Part shown: positions 50,747-59,596 of the stretch, one piece after another | Layout of the letters: every line of letters begins with the position of its first letter | Position numbering within the stretch: the stretch's first letter is position 1 | NCBI RefSeq assembly: GCF_001307315.1 | Contig: NZ_LGUC01000001.1 | Coordinates: forward strand, 1,426,001-1,490,000 | Direction of reading: 5' to 3' | Source of the DNA: Halolamina pelagica | GTDB lineage: Archaea > Halobacteriota > Halobacteria > Halobacteriales > Haloferacaceae | DNA: 64,000 nucleotides | Notes under the pieces: model-generated | Databases searched by the model: none | Seen by the model: the letters and a program-made list of their open reading frames with translations, nothing else | What the model was told of the DNA's origin: nothing | Program-made: the position numbers and the translations under genes

Positions 50747-51070
50747 CTACTTCTCGCCGTCGACGCGCTCCCACGCCGCCGACGAGTCCAGCGCCGGACG
50801 CGCCTCGCGGAACTCCGTCTGGATCGCGCCGTAGAACCGACTCCGACCCACTGGGCTGCGCAGGCGGAGCACCAGGGTTTCGTCGGTCGCCTCGAACGCC
50901 GTCAGCGACCACCCGCCGCCCGCGTGGCGCCACTCTCCGAGCCGCCGAGCGTCGTCGGCGATCTGGCTACCGAGCTTCCAACTCTGGCGCGTGAGGTTGT
51001 GGAGGTCGAGCGGGACGGCGTCGGGCAGCGACGACGGTGTCGAATCGTCGCACGGTGCATGTGTCGCCAT
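50747..51070 (-). CDS. Haloarchaeal hypothetical protein
   Basis: A 107-residue soluble protein. LTRQSWKLGSQIADDARRLG forms a helix, and WSLTAFEATDETLVLRLRSPV a beta pair. No known family. The start at 51070 (MATHAPC) is chosen over one 90 bp upstream because the upstream part has an arginine/leucine composition typical of non-coding readthrough. The 51071-51295 gap holds the sod promoter and nothing else seen. Confidence 0.65.
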   Translation of the reverse strand: MATHAPCDDSTPSSLPDAVPLDLHNLTRQSWKLGSQIADDARRLGEWRHAGGGWSLTAFEATDETLVLRLRSPVGRSRFYGAIQTEFREARPALDSSAAWERVDGEK

Positions 51071-51262
51071 ACCACGCAACAGGAGGTGGAGAACCAAAAG
51101 TCGCTCCCTTCCGGCCCGCCCGATGCCGACAGTGCGCTCGGCTGTGCCGGCAGTCGTCAACTCTGGTGGCCAGCCGTGGTCGGTTTGTTCGGCGCCGCTG
51201 TAGGCGCTTTCCCCGGAGAAGCAAACACCTCGGATTTCGAACTTGAATCCGTTTCAGCGAAC

Positions 51263-51270
51263 GTTCATAC
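51263..51270 (+). promoter_or_regulatory. TATA-like element of sod
   Basis: GTTCATAC lies 26-33 nt upstream of the ATG at 51296, the spacing expected for a leaderless haloarchaeal transcript. Confidence 0.4.
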
Positions 51271-51295
51271 TGCCCCGTGACGTACGACGGATTGC

Positions 51296-51898
51296 ATGTC
51301 TGACTACGAGCTGCCGCCGCTTCCGTACGACTACGACGCACTGGAACCGTCCATTAGCGAGCAGGTGCTGACGTGGCATCACGACACCCACCATCAGGGC
51401 TACGTCAACGGCTGGAACAGCGCCGAGGAGACGCTCGCGGAGAACCGCGAGAACGGCGAGTTCGGCTCGTCGCCGGGCGCGATCGGCGACGTGACCCACA
51501 ACGGGTCGGGGCACATCCTCCACGACCTGTTCTGGAAGAACATGAGCCCCGAGGGCGGCGACGAGCCGTCGGGCTCCCTCCGAGACCGTATCGAGGAGGA
51601 CTTCGGCTCCTACGAGGCCTGGAAGGGCGAGTTCGAGGCCGCTGCCGGCGCCGCCGGCGGGTGGGCGCTGCTCGTGTACGACTCCTACAGCAACCAGCTC
51701 CGCAACGTCGTCGTCGACAAGCACGACCAGGGCGCGCTCTGGGGCTCGCACGCGATTCTGGCGCTTGACGTGTGGGAGCACTCCTACTACTACGACTACG
51801 GTCCCGCCCGTGGCGACTTCGTCGACGCGTTCTTCGACGTGGTCGACTGGGACGAGCCGTCGGCCCGCTACGAGCAGGCCGTCGAGCTGTTCGAGTAA
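51296..51898 (+). CDS. sod: Superoxide dismutase, Fe/Mn type
   Basis: A 200-residue SodA/SodB-family enzyme. Ligand His residues lie in LTWHHDTHHQGYV and HNGSGHILHDLFW, and the late Asp and His in LDVWEHSYYYDYG. It dismutates superoxide in the cytosol. Haloarchaeal homologues are usually Mn-dependent, but the metal cannot be settled from sequence. Its presence, with complex I, argues for aerobic or oxygen-exposed life. Confidence 0.96.
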   Translation: MSDYELPPLPYDYDALEPSISEQVLTWHHDTHHQGYVNGWNSAEETLAENRENGEFGSSPGAIGDVTHNGSGHILHDLFWKNMSPEGGDEPSGSLRDRIEEDFGSYEAWKGEFEAAAGAAGGWALLVYDSYSNQLRNVVVDKHDQGALWGSHAILALDVWEHSYYYDYGPARGDFVDAFFDVVDWDEPSARYEQAVELFE

Positions 51899-51940
51899 CC
51901 CAGCCGCGGCGAGTGACCGGCAGCGGTCCCCGGACCGCTG

Positions 51941-52045
51941 CACGAAAGTCGATGTCGTGGCTGTGTAAACCAGCGACGGCGCGTGCCCTGTCGCCGCCTC
52001 CGTGTGGCGATCACGAAACTCGATGCCGTGGCTGTGTGAGCCAGC
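51941..52045. repeat. 34-bp imperfect direct repeat pair
   Basis: Copies at 51941-51974 and 52012-52045 share CACGAAA then TCGATG then CGTGGCTGTGT and CCAGC with about four mismatches, 71 bp apart. They fall in the 224-bp gap between sod and the Rieske gene, which otherwise shows no gene. Role unknown. Confidence 0.6.
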
Positions 52046-52122
52046 CTCTCCCGCTTCGGCACCCCGCTGACGCTCCCCCTCCCGTCGACGCCGGCTTCGC
52101 CGGTTGGCGCCCCGCCGGCGGC

Positions 52123-52536
52123 TCAGAACGAGAGGTGTGAGGTCGAACTCGGCCCGTCGTCGTCGTCCAACCCGCCCTCGTGGAGGTACGTGTACCCGTC
52201 GTCGACCAGAAACACCGCGCCGTCCCTGACTTCGATATCGATCGGGCGCAGTGACGACCCCGCGGCGGGACCGTTCTCGCAGTCGCCCGCACAGGCGTCG
52301 AACAGCGACCCGTGTTTGGGACAGATGAGCTCGCCGTCCCGGATCGCTGCCCCGCGACCGGTGTCGAAGCGCTGGTCCTCGTGGGGGCAGGTGTTGAGCC
52401 AGGCCTCGACCCCCGGCTCCGCCTCGCAGGGGACGAGAATAGCCTCTCGTTCGTTGGTGAACGCGTCCGCCACGCTGAACAGGTACGAGCCGTGCTCCGG
52501 GACCGCTTCGACGGCCGCGACGTGCGTCCCACGCAT
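52123..52536 (-). CDS. Rieske [2Fe-2S] protein
   Basis: A 137-residue soluble Rieske-type ferredoxin. NTCPHEDQRF (Cys-x-His) and ICPKHGSLFD (Cys-x-x-His) bind the cluster. A further Cys pair (CAGDC) follows. The start at 52536 (MRGTHVAAVEAV) is preferred, because a TATA-like CTTTTGT lies about 27 nt upstream; an ATG at 52569 is the alternative. It is divergent from the AOR homologue and probably passes electrons to an unknown oxygenase or reductase. Confidence 0.88.
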   Translation of the reverse strand: MRGTHVAAVEAVPEHGSYLFSVADAFTNEREAILVPCEAEPGVEAWLNTCPHEDQRFDTGRGAAIRDGELICPKHGSLFDACAGDCENGPAAGSSLRPIDIEVRDGAVFLVDDGYTYLHEGGLDDDDGPSSTSHLSF

Positions 52537-52607
52537 CGACGGCACGTCGCCGCGCGCCGACAAAAGCATAGCGCCGCCGTGTTCGGGGGCGTGGTGCCGT
52601 CGGGCAA

Positions 52608-52616
52608 CGCTTTTAG
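52608..52616 (+). promoter_or_regulatory. TATA-like element before the AOR gene
   Basis: GCTTTTAGC lies 25-33 nt before the ATG at 52641, ideal for a leaderless transcript of the AOR operon. Confidence 0.45.
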
Positions 52617-52640
52617 CCGTGCCCACCCTGGCTCTCACAG

Positions 52641-54493
52641 ATGCAACGGGAGTCGGTGCTGCGCGTCGATCTCACGCGGGGGTCGCCAGCCGCGAGACCG
52701 TTCCCGAACGCTGGCGACGCCGCTACCTCGGGGGAAGGGACTCGGCGCACGCTATCTCTACGAGGAGCTCCCAGTCGACGCCGACCCGCTCGGGCCCGAG
52801 AACCGCCTCTGTTTCGCGCTCGGCCCGCTCTCGGGCTACCTTCCGGGTGAGACGCGCTACGCCGCGGTGACCAAATCGCCGCTGACCGGCGGCTTTCTCG
52901 ACTCCTACGCCGGCGGCCAGTTCCCGCTCGCCCTGGCCGACGCGCTGCCTGACTGTCTGGCCGTGATCGTCCAGGGCGCCGCCGACCACCCGACGACGCT
53001 GGTCATCGAGGACGGCGATGCCGAACTCGTAGCCGCGGAGAACTGGGGCGCCGACACCGTCGAGACCGCGGAGGCCTACCCGGACGCGAGCGTCGCCTGT
53101 ATCGGCCCGGCGGGGGAGAACCAGGTGGCCTACGCCACCGTCGCCTCCGACGCGGGCGAGCACCACGCCGGCCGCGGCGGCGTCGGCGCCGTGATGGGCG
53201 CGAAGCGACTGAAAGCCGTCGTGGCCCGCGGTGACCGACCCGAGATCCCGCCCGCGATCGAGCAGCTGCGCGAGCGGACCGACGCCGAGTACGCCGACCA
53301 CGCGACCGGCCGCTGGCAGGCCGCCAGCGGCACCCTCGAGTCAGTCGAGTTCGCCGACGAGGTGGGCGCACTCGCGACGGAGGGCTGGCAGGCCGGGCGG
53401 TTCGAGGGTAGCGAAGGCGTCGGCATCGACGCCGCACGCGACGCCGCGGTCGAGCGCGAGCGCCCGGACGACCGCGTGCCCGGCGGGTTCCGAGTCGACA
53501 CCGAGGAGGGCGAGAGCGTCCCCCGCGGCGCGGCGTCGATCAGCCTCGGTGCGGGGCTCGGGATCGACGACTTCGACGCCGTCGCGGCGCTTGGCGCCGC
53601 CTGCGACCACCTCGGCGTGGACGTGATCGAGTCGGGCAGCGCCGTCTCGTGGACCGTCCTCGCCGCCGAGGCCGACCTCGTCGACGAGTCGGTGGCGTTC
53701 GGCGACGAGGCGGCGGCCCGCGACCTCGTCGAGCGCATCGCTCGGCGCGAGGACCCGCTCGCGGACGCGCTGGCCGACGGCGTCGCCGAGGCGGCCGCGT
53801 TCGTCGAACGCGAGGCCGAAACGGGCGGCGCCACCGCGGCCGATGCCGAACTCTCCGGCGAGGAGCTGGTGCCGACCGTGAAGGCGATGGCGCTGCCGGG
53901 GTACGACCCCCGAGGCGCCGAGGGATGGCGCTGGCCTACGCGACGAGTGACCGCGGCGGCTGTCACCGGCGCGCCCGTCCGGTGTCACCGAGGAGGAGGT
54001 GTTTCACGACCGCACTCTGGCAGAGACCGTCCGAGAGGTTGCTGACGCCCAGACCGCCCGTTCGGTGCTCTGGAGTCTCGTCGCCGACGACTTCCTGGGT
54101 GACGTGCTCCGGGATGATCTGGGCGCCGAGTGGCTCCGTGCGGTCGGTATCGACCACGACGCCGAGTCGCTCGCGCGGGCGGGCGAGCGGATCTGGACGC
54201 TGATCCGGCTGTTCAACGCCCGCGAGGGGTTCGACCGCGCGGACGACGGCCTGCCGGCCCGCCTGCGACAGGCCCGCGCCGACGGCGCCGCCGTCGACCC
54301 CGACGCGTTCCAGCGCACGCTCGAAGCGTACTACGAGTACCGCAGCTGGGGGCGTGACGGCCTGCCGACCTGCGAACTGGTCGCGGCGCTCGACCTCGAG
54401 CGCGTCGTCGACGGGGCGACGCCGCTCTCGGCGGACACCCCCGTCGCCGCTGCCGGCGACCCGACTGTACCCGAGGACACACAGACAGAATGA
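52641..54493 (+). CDS. Aldehyde:ferredoxin oxidoreductase homologue lacking Fe-S cysteines (four frameshifts)
   Basis: The corrected product is 618 residues. The N-terminal tungstopterin domain is well conserved (YLGGKGLGARYLYEEL, TKSPLTGGFLDSYAGGQF, GRGGVGAVMGAKRLKAVV). The middle has GLGIDDFDAVAALGAACDHL and MALAYATSDRGGCHRRARP. The C-x2-C-x3-C motif expected between about residues 250 and 290, and the late Cys of the DxxGLC motif (here DDFLGDV), are absent. It therefore should not hold the [4Fe-4S] cluster used by known AORs. Lost bases lie at 52678-52682, 52730-52734, 53922-53924 and 53979-53980. It is first in a run ending at 56473. Confidence 0.83.
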
Positions 54494-55437
54494 CCGACAG
54501 GATCGATCTCGACGATGTCGAACAGCCCGACGAGGAGCGCGACGCCGACCAGCCCAACCCCGGAGACTGGCTCTGGCGCGGCGAGGGATCGCCCGACGAG
54601 GAGCCAGATGCCCCGGAGCGGAGCGTCGACATCGGCGCCGACGACTTCGAAGCCGCCGACGCCGCCACCCCCGGATCCCCCGCGAGAACGACGACAGACC
54701 GGTCGGCGTCCCCGTCGAGGGCGGCGGCGCCGGTGGGGCGCCGGCGAGTTCGGGTAGCAGTCCGACCGGCGGCGTCCCCCGAGCGACGACGGTGAGGGGC
54801 GCGAGGAGACCGATACGAGCGAGGACCCCGCGAACACCGGCGAGACACCTAGCCGCGCGTGGGGGAGGCCGCGCGGGAACACGGCGACGCCGCCGGGGCG
54901 ACCGAACCCGGCGGCGCTCAGCCCGGAACGCCCTCGGGTGGCGACGGCGCCACGCCGAGCGCGAGTCGGACGGCTGAGGGGCACAGTCGAGGGGAAGAGT
55001 GGGAGAACGCCCAGCCCGTCGAGCAGTCCGAGTCGACGCCGGGTGCGGCCTCCCACGGCTCGGCGCCGACCCGGACCGCCGACATGACGATGGCGTTCTC
55101 CTACCGGGCGATCCGACGGTTCGAGAACGTTCACGCCGTGCTCGCCGACGCCGAGAACTGGACCGACTACCTCGGCATCGTCGGCGACGTGGACGCGACG
55201 GTGATCAACAAGTACCAGCGCGACAACGTGCTGGATCTCGACTTCTTCAACGGCTCCGGCACGGGGCCCGCCGAGCGACTCGCGGCCGTCGGGCCGAACT
55301 CGATGTTCCACGCCGAGCGCATGGTGCTCGTCGGCGTCGACGAGCGCGAGCAGGCGTGGGCCGAGGAGGCCGACTGGGAGTTCATGCCGCTCGAGACGGC
55401 GGCCGAGGAGGCCGACTGGGCGCTCGCGGAGAACTGA
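54490..55437 (+). CDS. Acidic linker protein with conserved C-terminal domain (three frameshifts)
   Basis: The corrected product is 316 residues. The N-terminal 190 are low-complexity and very acidic or Gly/Pro/Thr-rich (DEERDADQPNPGDWLW, DDGEGREETDTSEDP). The C-terminal 120 (MTMAFSYRAIRRFENVHAVL, WTDYLGIVGDVDATVINKYQ, FFNGSGTGPAERLAAVGPNS) form a conserved alpha/beta domain resembling haloarchaeal DUF7124. Lost bases lie near 54678-54682 (C run), 54777-54780 (C run) and 54859-54863 (G run). Its start overlaps the AOR stop by four bases, so the two are translationally coupled. Function unknown. Confidence 0.72.
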
Positions 55438-55485
55438 TCGCTGCCGACCCTGGGGTTTTTGACTCGACGGCTCAATGTCCCAGCT

Positions 55486-55752
55486 ATGAGTCTGACAGAC
55501 GCGTTCGAGCGGTCCCGAACCCTGACGGTGGGACTACTGGTCGCGATCGCCTGGTTGGTGTTCTCCGTCGCCCGCGTCCTGGGTCAGTTCGACTACTGGG
55601 CGCCCGAACCGGCCGGTATGACGCCCGAAGCGGGGGTCATCGGCGTGCTCGTGATGGCGGCGACTATCCTGTTCGCCACGCTGGTGCTGGGCGCCTTCGA
55701 GAGCGACGAGCCCGCCCCCGAAGCGTGGCCGCCCGAGGACGCCGCTGAATAA
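55486..55752 (+). CDS. Two-helix membrane protein of the AOR operon
   Basis: An 88-residue protein. Helices lie at LTVGLLVAIAWLVFSVARVL and VIGVLVMAATILFATLVLGA, with an acidic C-terminal tail. The ATG at 55486 comes soon after a T-rich stretch (55454-55459) that may be the end of the previous transcript or a promoter. It overlaps the zinc-finger gene by one base (TAATG). Confidence 0.72.
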   Translation: MSLTDAFERSRTLTVGLLVAIAWLVFSVARVLGQFDYWAPEPAGMTPEAGVIGVLVMAATILFATLVLGAFESDEPAPEAWPPEDAAE

Positions 55753-55895
55753 TGCAGTACGTCTGTACCGAGTGTGACACCATGGCCCGGTTCGGCGCCG
55801 AGACCGGTCCCGTGAACACCGAGTGTCTCGTCTGCGAGGCGGTAACCCGCTGGGAGCCCGCCTTCGAGGGCGAGGCACAGGGGGTGTCGTTCTGA
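55752..55895 (+). CDS. 47-residue zinc-finger microprotein
   Basis: A tiny protein with two CxxC pairs, VCTECDTMARFG and TECLVCEAVTRW, forming one zinc-ribbon-like site. It starts on the stop of the upstream gene and its TGA overlaps the next start (TGATG), so it is tightly embedded in the operon. It was too short for routine ORF calling. It may be a cofactor-handling or protein-interaction module for the AOR homologue. Confidence 0.75.
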   Translation: MQYVCTECDTMARFGAETGPVNTECLVCEAVTRWEPAFEGEAQGVSF

Positions 55896-56247
55896 TGGCG
55901 CTGACGGTCAGTATCGGCGACCGGCTCGCCGCCGCCGCCGCGGAGTGGGCCGACCAGCGCATGCTCGACGACGAGGACGCGCTGGAACAGAAGCTCGAAC
56001 AGGCGCTGCTCGAGGTCGAACATCTCGCCTCCGGCACCACCGAAATCGAGTTCGAACTCGACGATCGGACGCTCCACTACGCACCGAGTGACGAGCTCGA
56101 GGAGCTCCTCGACGAACAGGCCGAGCGTGTCGACGCCGAGCCCGCCGCGGTGCTCGAACTGCATCTCGAACTGTTCGCGCGGACGTTCCTCCCGAGGACT
56201 CGGTCCAGCCGGGCGCCGGCCCGGGCGCGCCGGTCGACGACTGGTGA
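55895..56247 (+). CDS. Small acidic helical protein (frameshifted)
   Basis: A 117-residue protein with a long charged helical region (DALEQKLEQALLEVEHLASG, SDELEELLDEQAERVDAEPA) that could form a coiled coil. In the raw sequence it runs into the next gene. Restoring one C in the run at 56191-56193 gives LPEDSVQPGAG and a TGA at 56245. It has no recognised family. Confidence 0.7.
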
Positions 56248-56284
56248 GGGAAAACGACTAAGCCCCGTCGGTCTAACTACCCCT

Positions 56285-56473
56285 ATGGCTCACAAGGACA
56301 GTGGCTGGCGTCCGGATGGGGCGATGGACGCGTTCGGCGGATACGAGGTCTGGGAGTACAACCTCGGCCCCCACGAGATCAACGAGGGCCAGGTCGACGG
56401 CGAGATAGACTTCGAGAAGTACGCCGACGAGGACGGCTTCGCCACGTCGGTCGACGAGCTCGACGACAAGTAA
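56285..56473 (+). CDS. 62-residue conserved hypothetical protein
   Basis: A small soluble protein (MAHKDSGWRPDGAMDAFGGY and a strongly acidic C-terminus). It starts at the ATG at 56285, 38 bp after the corrected stop of the preceding gene and just after a short A-rich promoter-like segment. No known motif; its position suggests membership of the AOR gene group. Confidence 0.65.
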   Translation: MAHKDSGWRPDGAMDAFGGYEVWEYNLGPHEINEGQVDGEIDFEKYADEDGFATSVDELDDK

Positions 56474-56575
56474 CACGTTCGCCGGTTCTTCTGTGAGGAG
56501 CGAGAGAGTAGTGATCGCTGGGCGTCGCCGACCGAAACCCACCGAACAGTCGTTACTGTAGCAGTCGAACAGCCG

Positions 56576-57202
56576 TTACAGCAGCTGTGCGACGATCTCG
56601 TCTTCGAACGACGCCGTCCCGGCGGCGATCTGCGCGCCGGCGACGAACAGCGGTTCGTCGGTCCGCTCGACGAGGTGGTCGGTGAACTGTTCGAGCCACG
56701 TCAGCAGATGCTCGTCGAGGAACACGCGTTCGAAGCCGACCGTCTCGTCGTGGCCGGCGCGCTGGCGGTCGATCAGGTTCCGCAGGAACGCGAACTCGAC
56801 GGCGATGTGGTCGTTCTCCTCGCCGTACTCCTCCGGCGGGCTCCAGCCTGCGGCGCCGTAGCTGGCTTCCACGTCGGCCAGCCCTTCGCCGATGAACTCG
56901 GTGTCGTCGCGGTAGTACGTCTCGTGTGGCAGCACGTCCGGGCGGGGGCCGACCATCAGGACGGTGTACTCTCTGGCGAGTTCGTCGACGACCGCCTCGA
57001 CGTCTCGGCCCTGGTTGGCCTCGATGAACTCCTCCAGTGCCGCGAAGCCGGCGTCGAGATGTTCGTTGACTTCGTCCCCGGGGGTCTCGATCTCCCCGGC
57101 GAGCAGGCGCTCGACGAACGCCTCGTCGGGCGTGTCGTGGAACACTTCGATCACGAAGTCGACTAGCTCGATACGTGCGTCGTAAACGGCGTTATCGTCC
57201 AT
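56576..57202 (-). CDS. TorD/DmsD-family molybdoenzyme chaperone
   Basis: A 208-residue all-helical protein of the TorD type. REYTVLMVGPRPDVLPHETYY and NDHIAVEFAFLRNLIDRQ are the family core, and FLDEHLLTWLEQFTDHLVE the C-terminal part. Such chaperones bind the Tat signal of a molybdopterin enzyme and hold it until the cofactor is inserted; here the client is surely the formate dehydrogenase at 59597. Its start overlaps the end of the Hdr-like gene by 11 bp. Confidence 0.9.
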   Translation of the reverse strand: MDDNAVYDARIELVDFVIEVFHDTPDEAFVERLLAGEIETPGDEVNEHLDAGFAALEEFIEANQGRDVEAVVDELAREYTVLMVGPRPDVLPHETYYRDDTEFIGEGLADVEASYGAAGWSPPEEYGEENDHIAVEFAFLRNLIDRQRAGHDETVGFERVFLDEHLLTWLEQFTDHLVERTDEPLFVAGAQIAAGTASFEDEIVAQLL

Positions 57203-59321
57203 TGTTGACCCCTTGGAAAACGACCTGCGCGCGGCACTCGTCGCAGTACTCGAAGATGCTGTGCTCGGTGTCGCCGGCGACGCCTTCGACGAGGTCGCCC
57301 ACCTCGTCACGAACCGACTCCATCGAGCCGCGACTGGTGAACGGCGTCCCACAGCGCACACACTCGAGCATCTCGCCCTCGAAGACGGGCTCCCACTCCT
57401 CGCCGTCGCGGTTCTCCGGCAGCCGGGAGCGCTCCAGTCCGGACTCGATCGTGATGGCGCCCTCCGGACAGCCGCTCTCACACACCCCGCAGTTCACGCA
57501 GTCCGCGTGGTTGAACTGGAGTTCGCCATCGTTCGTCCGCTGGATGGCGTCGGTGGGACAGAGCGTCGAACAGGTCGGCGTGAGGTTGCAGGCGTCCGAG
57601 ACCTCCATTCGGCCGAACGTGTCCAGTCCGCGGATCACGTCGCGGTCCGGCTCGGTCACGCCGATGATCCGGCGGATCGACTCTAGCGCCCAGTCGTGCG
57701 TCGTGAACGGCTCGCGGGGGAGTCGGGCCGACCGGTGCCGGTCGCCTCGTGTTCGCCGGTCGGCAGCGGTGACGGCTCCAGCCCCTCGACGAACGCATCG
57801 AGGTCGGCGGCGAAGGCGGCCGGATCGTCGCCCCCGGGGCGAAAAACGCCGTTCGGGCGCCGAGTTCGAGATCGCCGGTGGCGACGTTCATCCGGTCGAC
57901 CAGTTCGGCCTTCGGGTCGGGCCCGGAGTGGAGACAGGCGTCGCCGCAGCCGACGATCGCGACGCCGTCGGCGCCGGCCGCGAGCGCGTGGAGCACGTGG
58001 GCCTCGCCAACGGTGTCCGTACAGTTCACGCGAACGGGGAGGATCGGCTGGTAGCCGGCGTCCTCGCCGCGGCCGACGCGGCGCCCGTAGCTCTCCAGGG
58101 CGTCGGCAGCCTGCTCCGAGCAGACGAACGCGACGACTGGCGACTCGATGCCGGGATCGCCCCCGAAGAACTGCGAGATGCGGCCGCCCTCGTCGATGTC
58201 GACCAGCGACTCCACCTCGCGAGCCAGTCGCTCGTTCGTCGGTTCGCGGAGTTCGACGGCGCCGGTCGGGCAGGCCGACGTGCAGGCGCCGCAGTTCATG
58301 CAGGCCGTTTCGTCGAAGGCGACTTCGTCGACGGCGGGTCGGGAGACCGCTTCGTGCGGACAGGCGTCCGTACAGCGCGTACAGCCCTCGACCCCCGAGT
58401 CACCCGAGGCACAGATATCCATCTCGATGTCGAGATGCTGGGGCTTGCTGACCCCGCCCAGTTGGCTCTCGACGGCTGCGGCGACGCCGCCGTCGAAGTG
58501 GGAGAAGTAGCCCAGTTGGCCGCCGCGGCTCTTCGTCGGGCCCCCGGGGTAGACCACCTGATCGGCCGCGATGGTCCGTTCGACACCCTCGGGTTCGATG
58601 GCGTCGACCGGGCAGCAGTCGAGATACTCCCCGTCGGGGCGTCGGGGGCGATATCCACCGGGTAGCTGGTGACTGCCTCGTCGGGCCCCTGCTTGACACA
58701 CTCCATGCAGCCGATGCAGTCCTCGGTGACACGAGCCTCGAGCGTGAGTTCGAACTCGCCGAACGAGCCCGAAACGTCACGGACGCGGCCCCGCTCGATC
58801 GCCACCTCGTCGAGGTCGTGCGCTGGATCGCTGAAGTCGCGACCGTTCGCGATCAGCGTTACGTCGGCGCGGCCGGCGAGCGACGCCGCCGCCGCGGCGT
58901 CGCCGACGACGACGACGTGGTCGCCGGCCTCCTTCGAGACCGTCCGCGAGGGCGACTCCTCGCGCAGGCCGGCGACGGTCGCGTCGATGGTTCGGGCGGT
59001 TTTCTCCGTGGCCGCGGGCGTGTCGTGCACCCAGCCGGAGCCCTCGCGGTGGTCGACGAACGCCGTCGCGTCGGGGTGAAGCCCCTGGGCCTCGGCCATC
59101 TCTCGGATCCGGCGCTGACAGCCCGCGTCGGGAGCTGTCGCGACGACGTGATCGAGATCGTACTCGTCGACGACAGCGGCGGCTTTCTCGAGGCCGTCGC
59201 CACAGAGGTGGCCCGCGCTGGCCACCACCTCCACGTCCTCGTCGCCGACGCCCTCCCTGACGCCTTCGGCATCGATGGCGTCGGGGGCGCCGCAGTCGCA
59301 GACGAACGCGCCTACCTTCAT
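57192..59321 (-). CDS. HdrA-N / MvhD / ferredoxin fusion (three frameshifts)
   Basis: The corrected product is 710 residues. Residues 1-125 resemble the HdrA N-terminal domain (GAFVCDCGAPDAIDAEGV, HREGSGWVHDTPAATEKTAR). Residues 130-200 look like a decayed Rossmann segment (VVVVGDAAAAASLAG) without a GxGxxG. Then come ferredoxin motifs (CIGCMEC, CTRCTDACP, CMNCGACTSACP), an MvhD-like domain (VVAFVCSEQAADAL, RVNCTDTVGEAHVLHAL, ADGVAIVGCGDACLHSG) and a last ferredoxin part (CNLTPTCSTLCPTDAI, CVNCGVCESGCPEGAI). Lost bases lie at 58636-58639, 57831-57835 and 57716-57720. It is probably a cytosolic electron hub for the formate dehydrogenase. Confidence 0.82.
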
Positions 59322-59440
59322 CGTCCGAGCGGTAACCCACCAGCCGCATTAGGGCTTGCGACACGGGCAGTTTGCCTTTTGGTTACCCGAAAACAGCTTG
59401 ATAGTTCGTGATATACGTTTCGTGAGGCACGATCGACAGT

Positions 59441-59465
59441 CTCACGTGAGTGAAATTAGTTTCAC
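59441..59465. promoter_or_regulatory. Paired palindromes in the Hdr/formate dehydrogenase intergenic region
   Basis: CTCACGTGAG (59441-59450) is a perfect 10-bp palindrome. It abuts GTGAAATTAGTTTCAC (59450-59465), which has perfect 6-bp arms and a 4-nt spacer. They lie between the divergent starts at 59321 and 59597 and are likely operator sites for a dimeric regulator controlling one or both genes. Confidence 0.5.
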
Positions 59466-59484
59466 ACGAGGTGCCAAAAACCCG

Positions 59485-59501
59485 TTTAGGACCGGCTAAA
59501 A
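59485..59501. promoter_or_regulatory. Iron-box-like inverted repeat before formate dehydrogenase
   Basis: TTTAGGACCGGCTAAAA has perfect TTTAG/CTAAA arms with a 6-nt spacer and matches the 11022-11037 operator at 12 of 16 positions. It could link expression of this iron-rich enzyme to iron supply, or be a TATA-type element. Confidence 0.35.
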
Positions 59502-59596
59502 CCGCCATACTTGGGTGCGATGGATTGAAGGTAGGTCCGTTCATGTTTCCGTTAATTCGTGCCAGCTCGTGTCAGTTGGTGCGACAGGATACAACA

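Noticed and set aside
50924..51280. 118-codon plus-strand frame opposite the gene at 50747
   Set aside because: No conserved pattern; it overlaps the minus-strand gene and the sod promoter.
55823..56473. Single 216-residue protein
   Set aside because: It merges two genes through a lost C at 56191-56193 and starts inside the zinc-finger gene.
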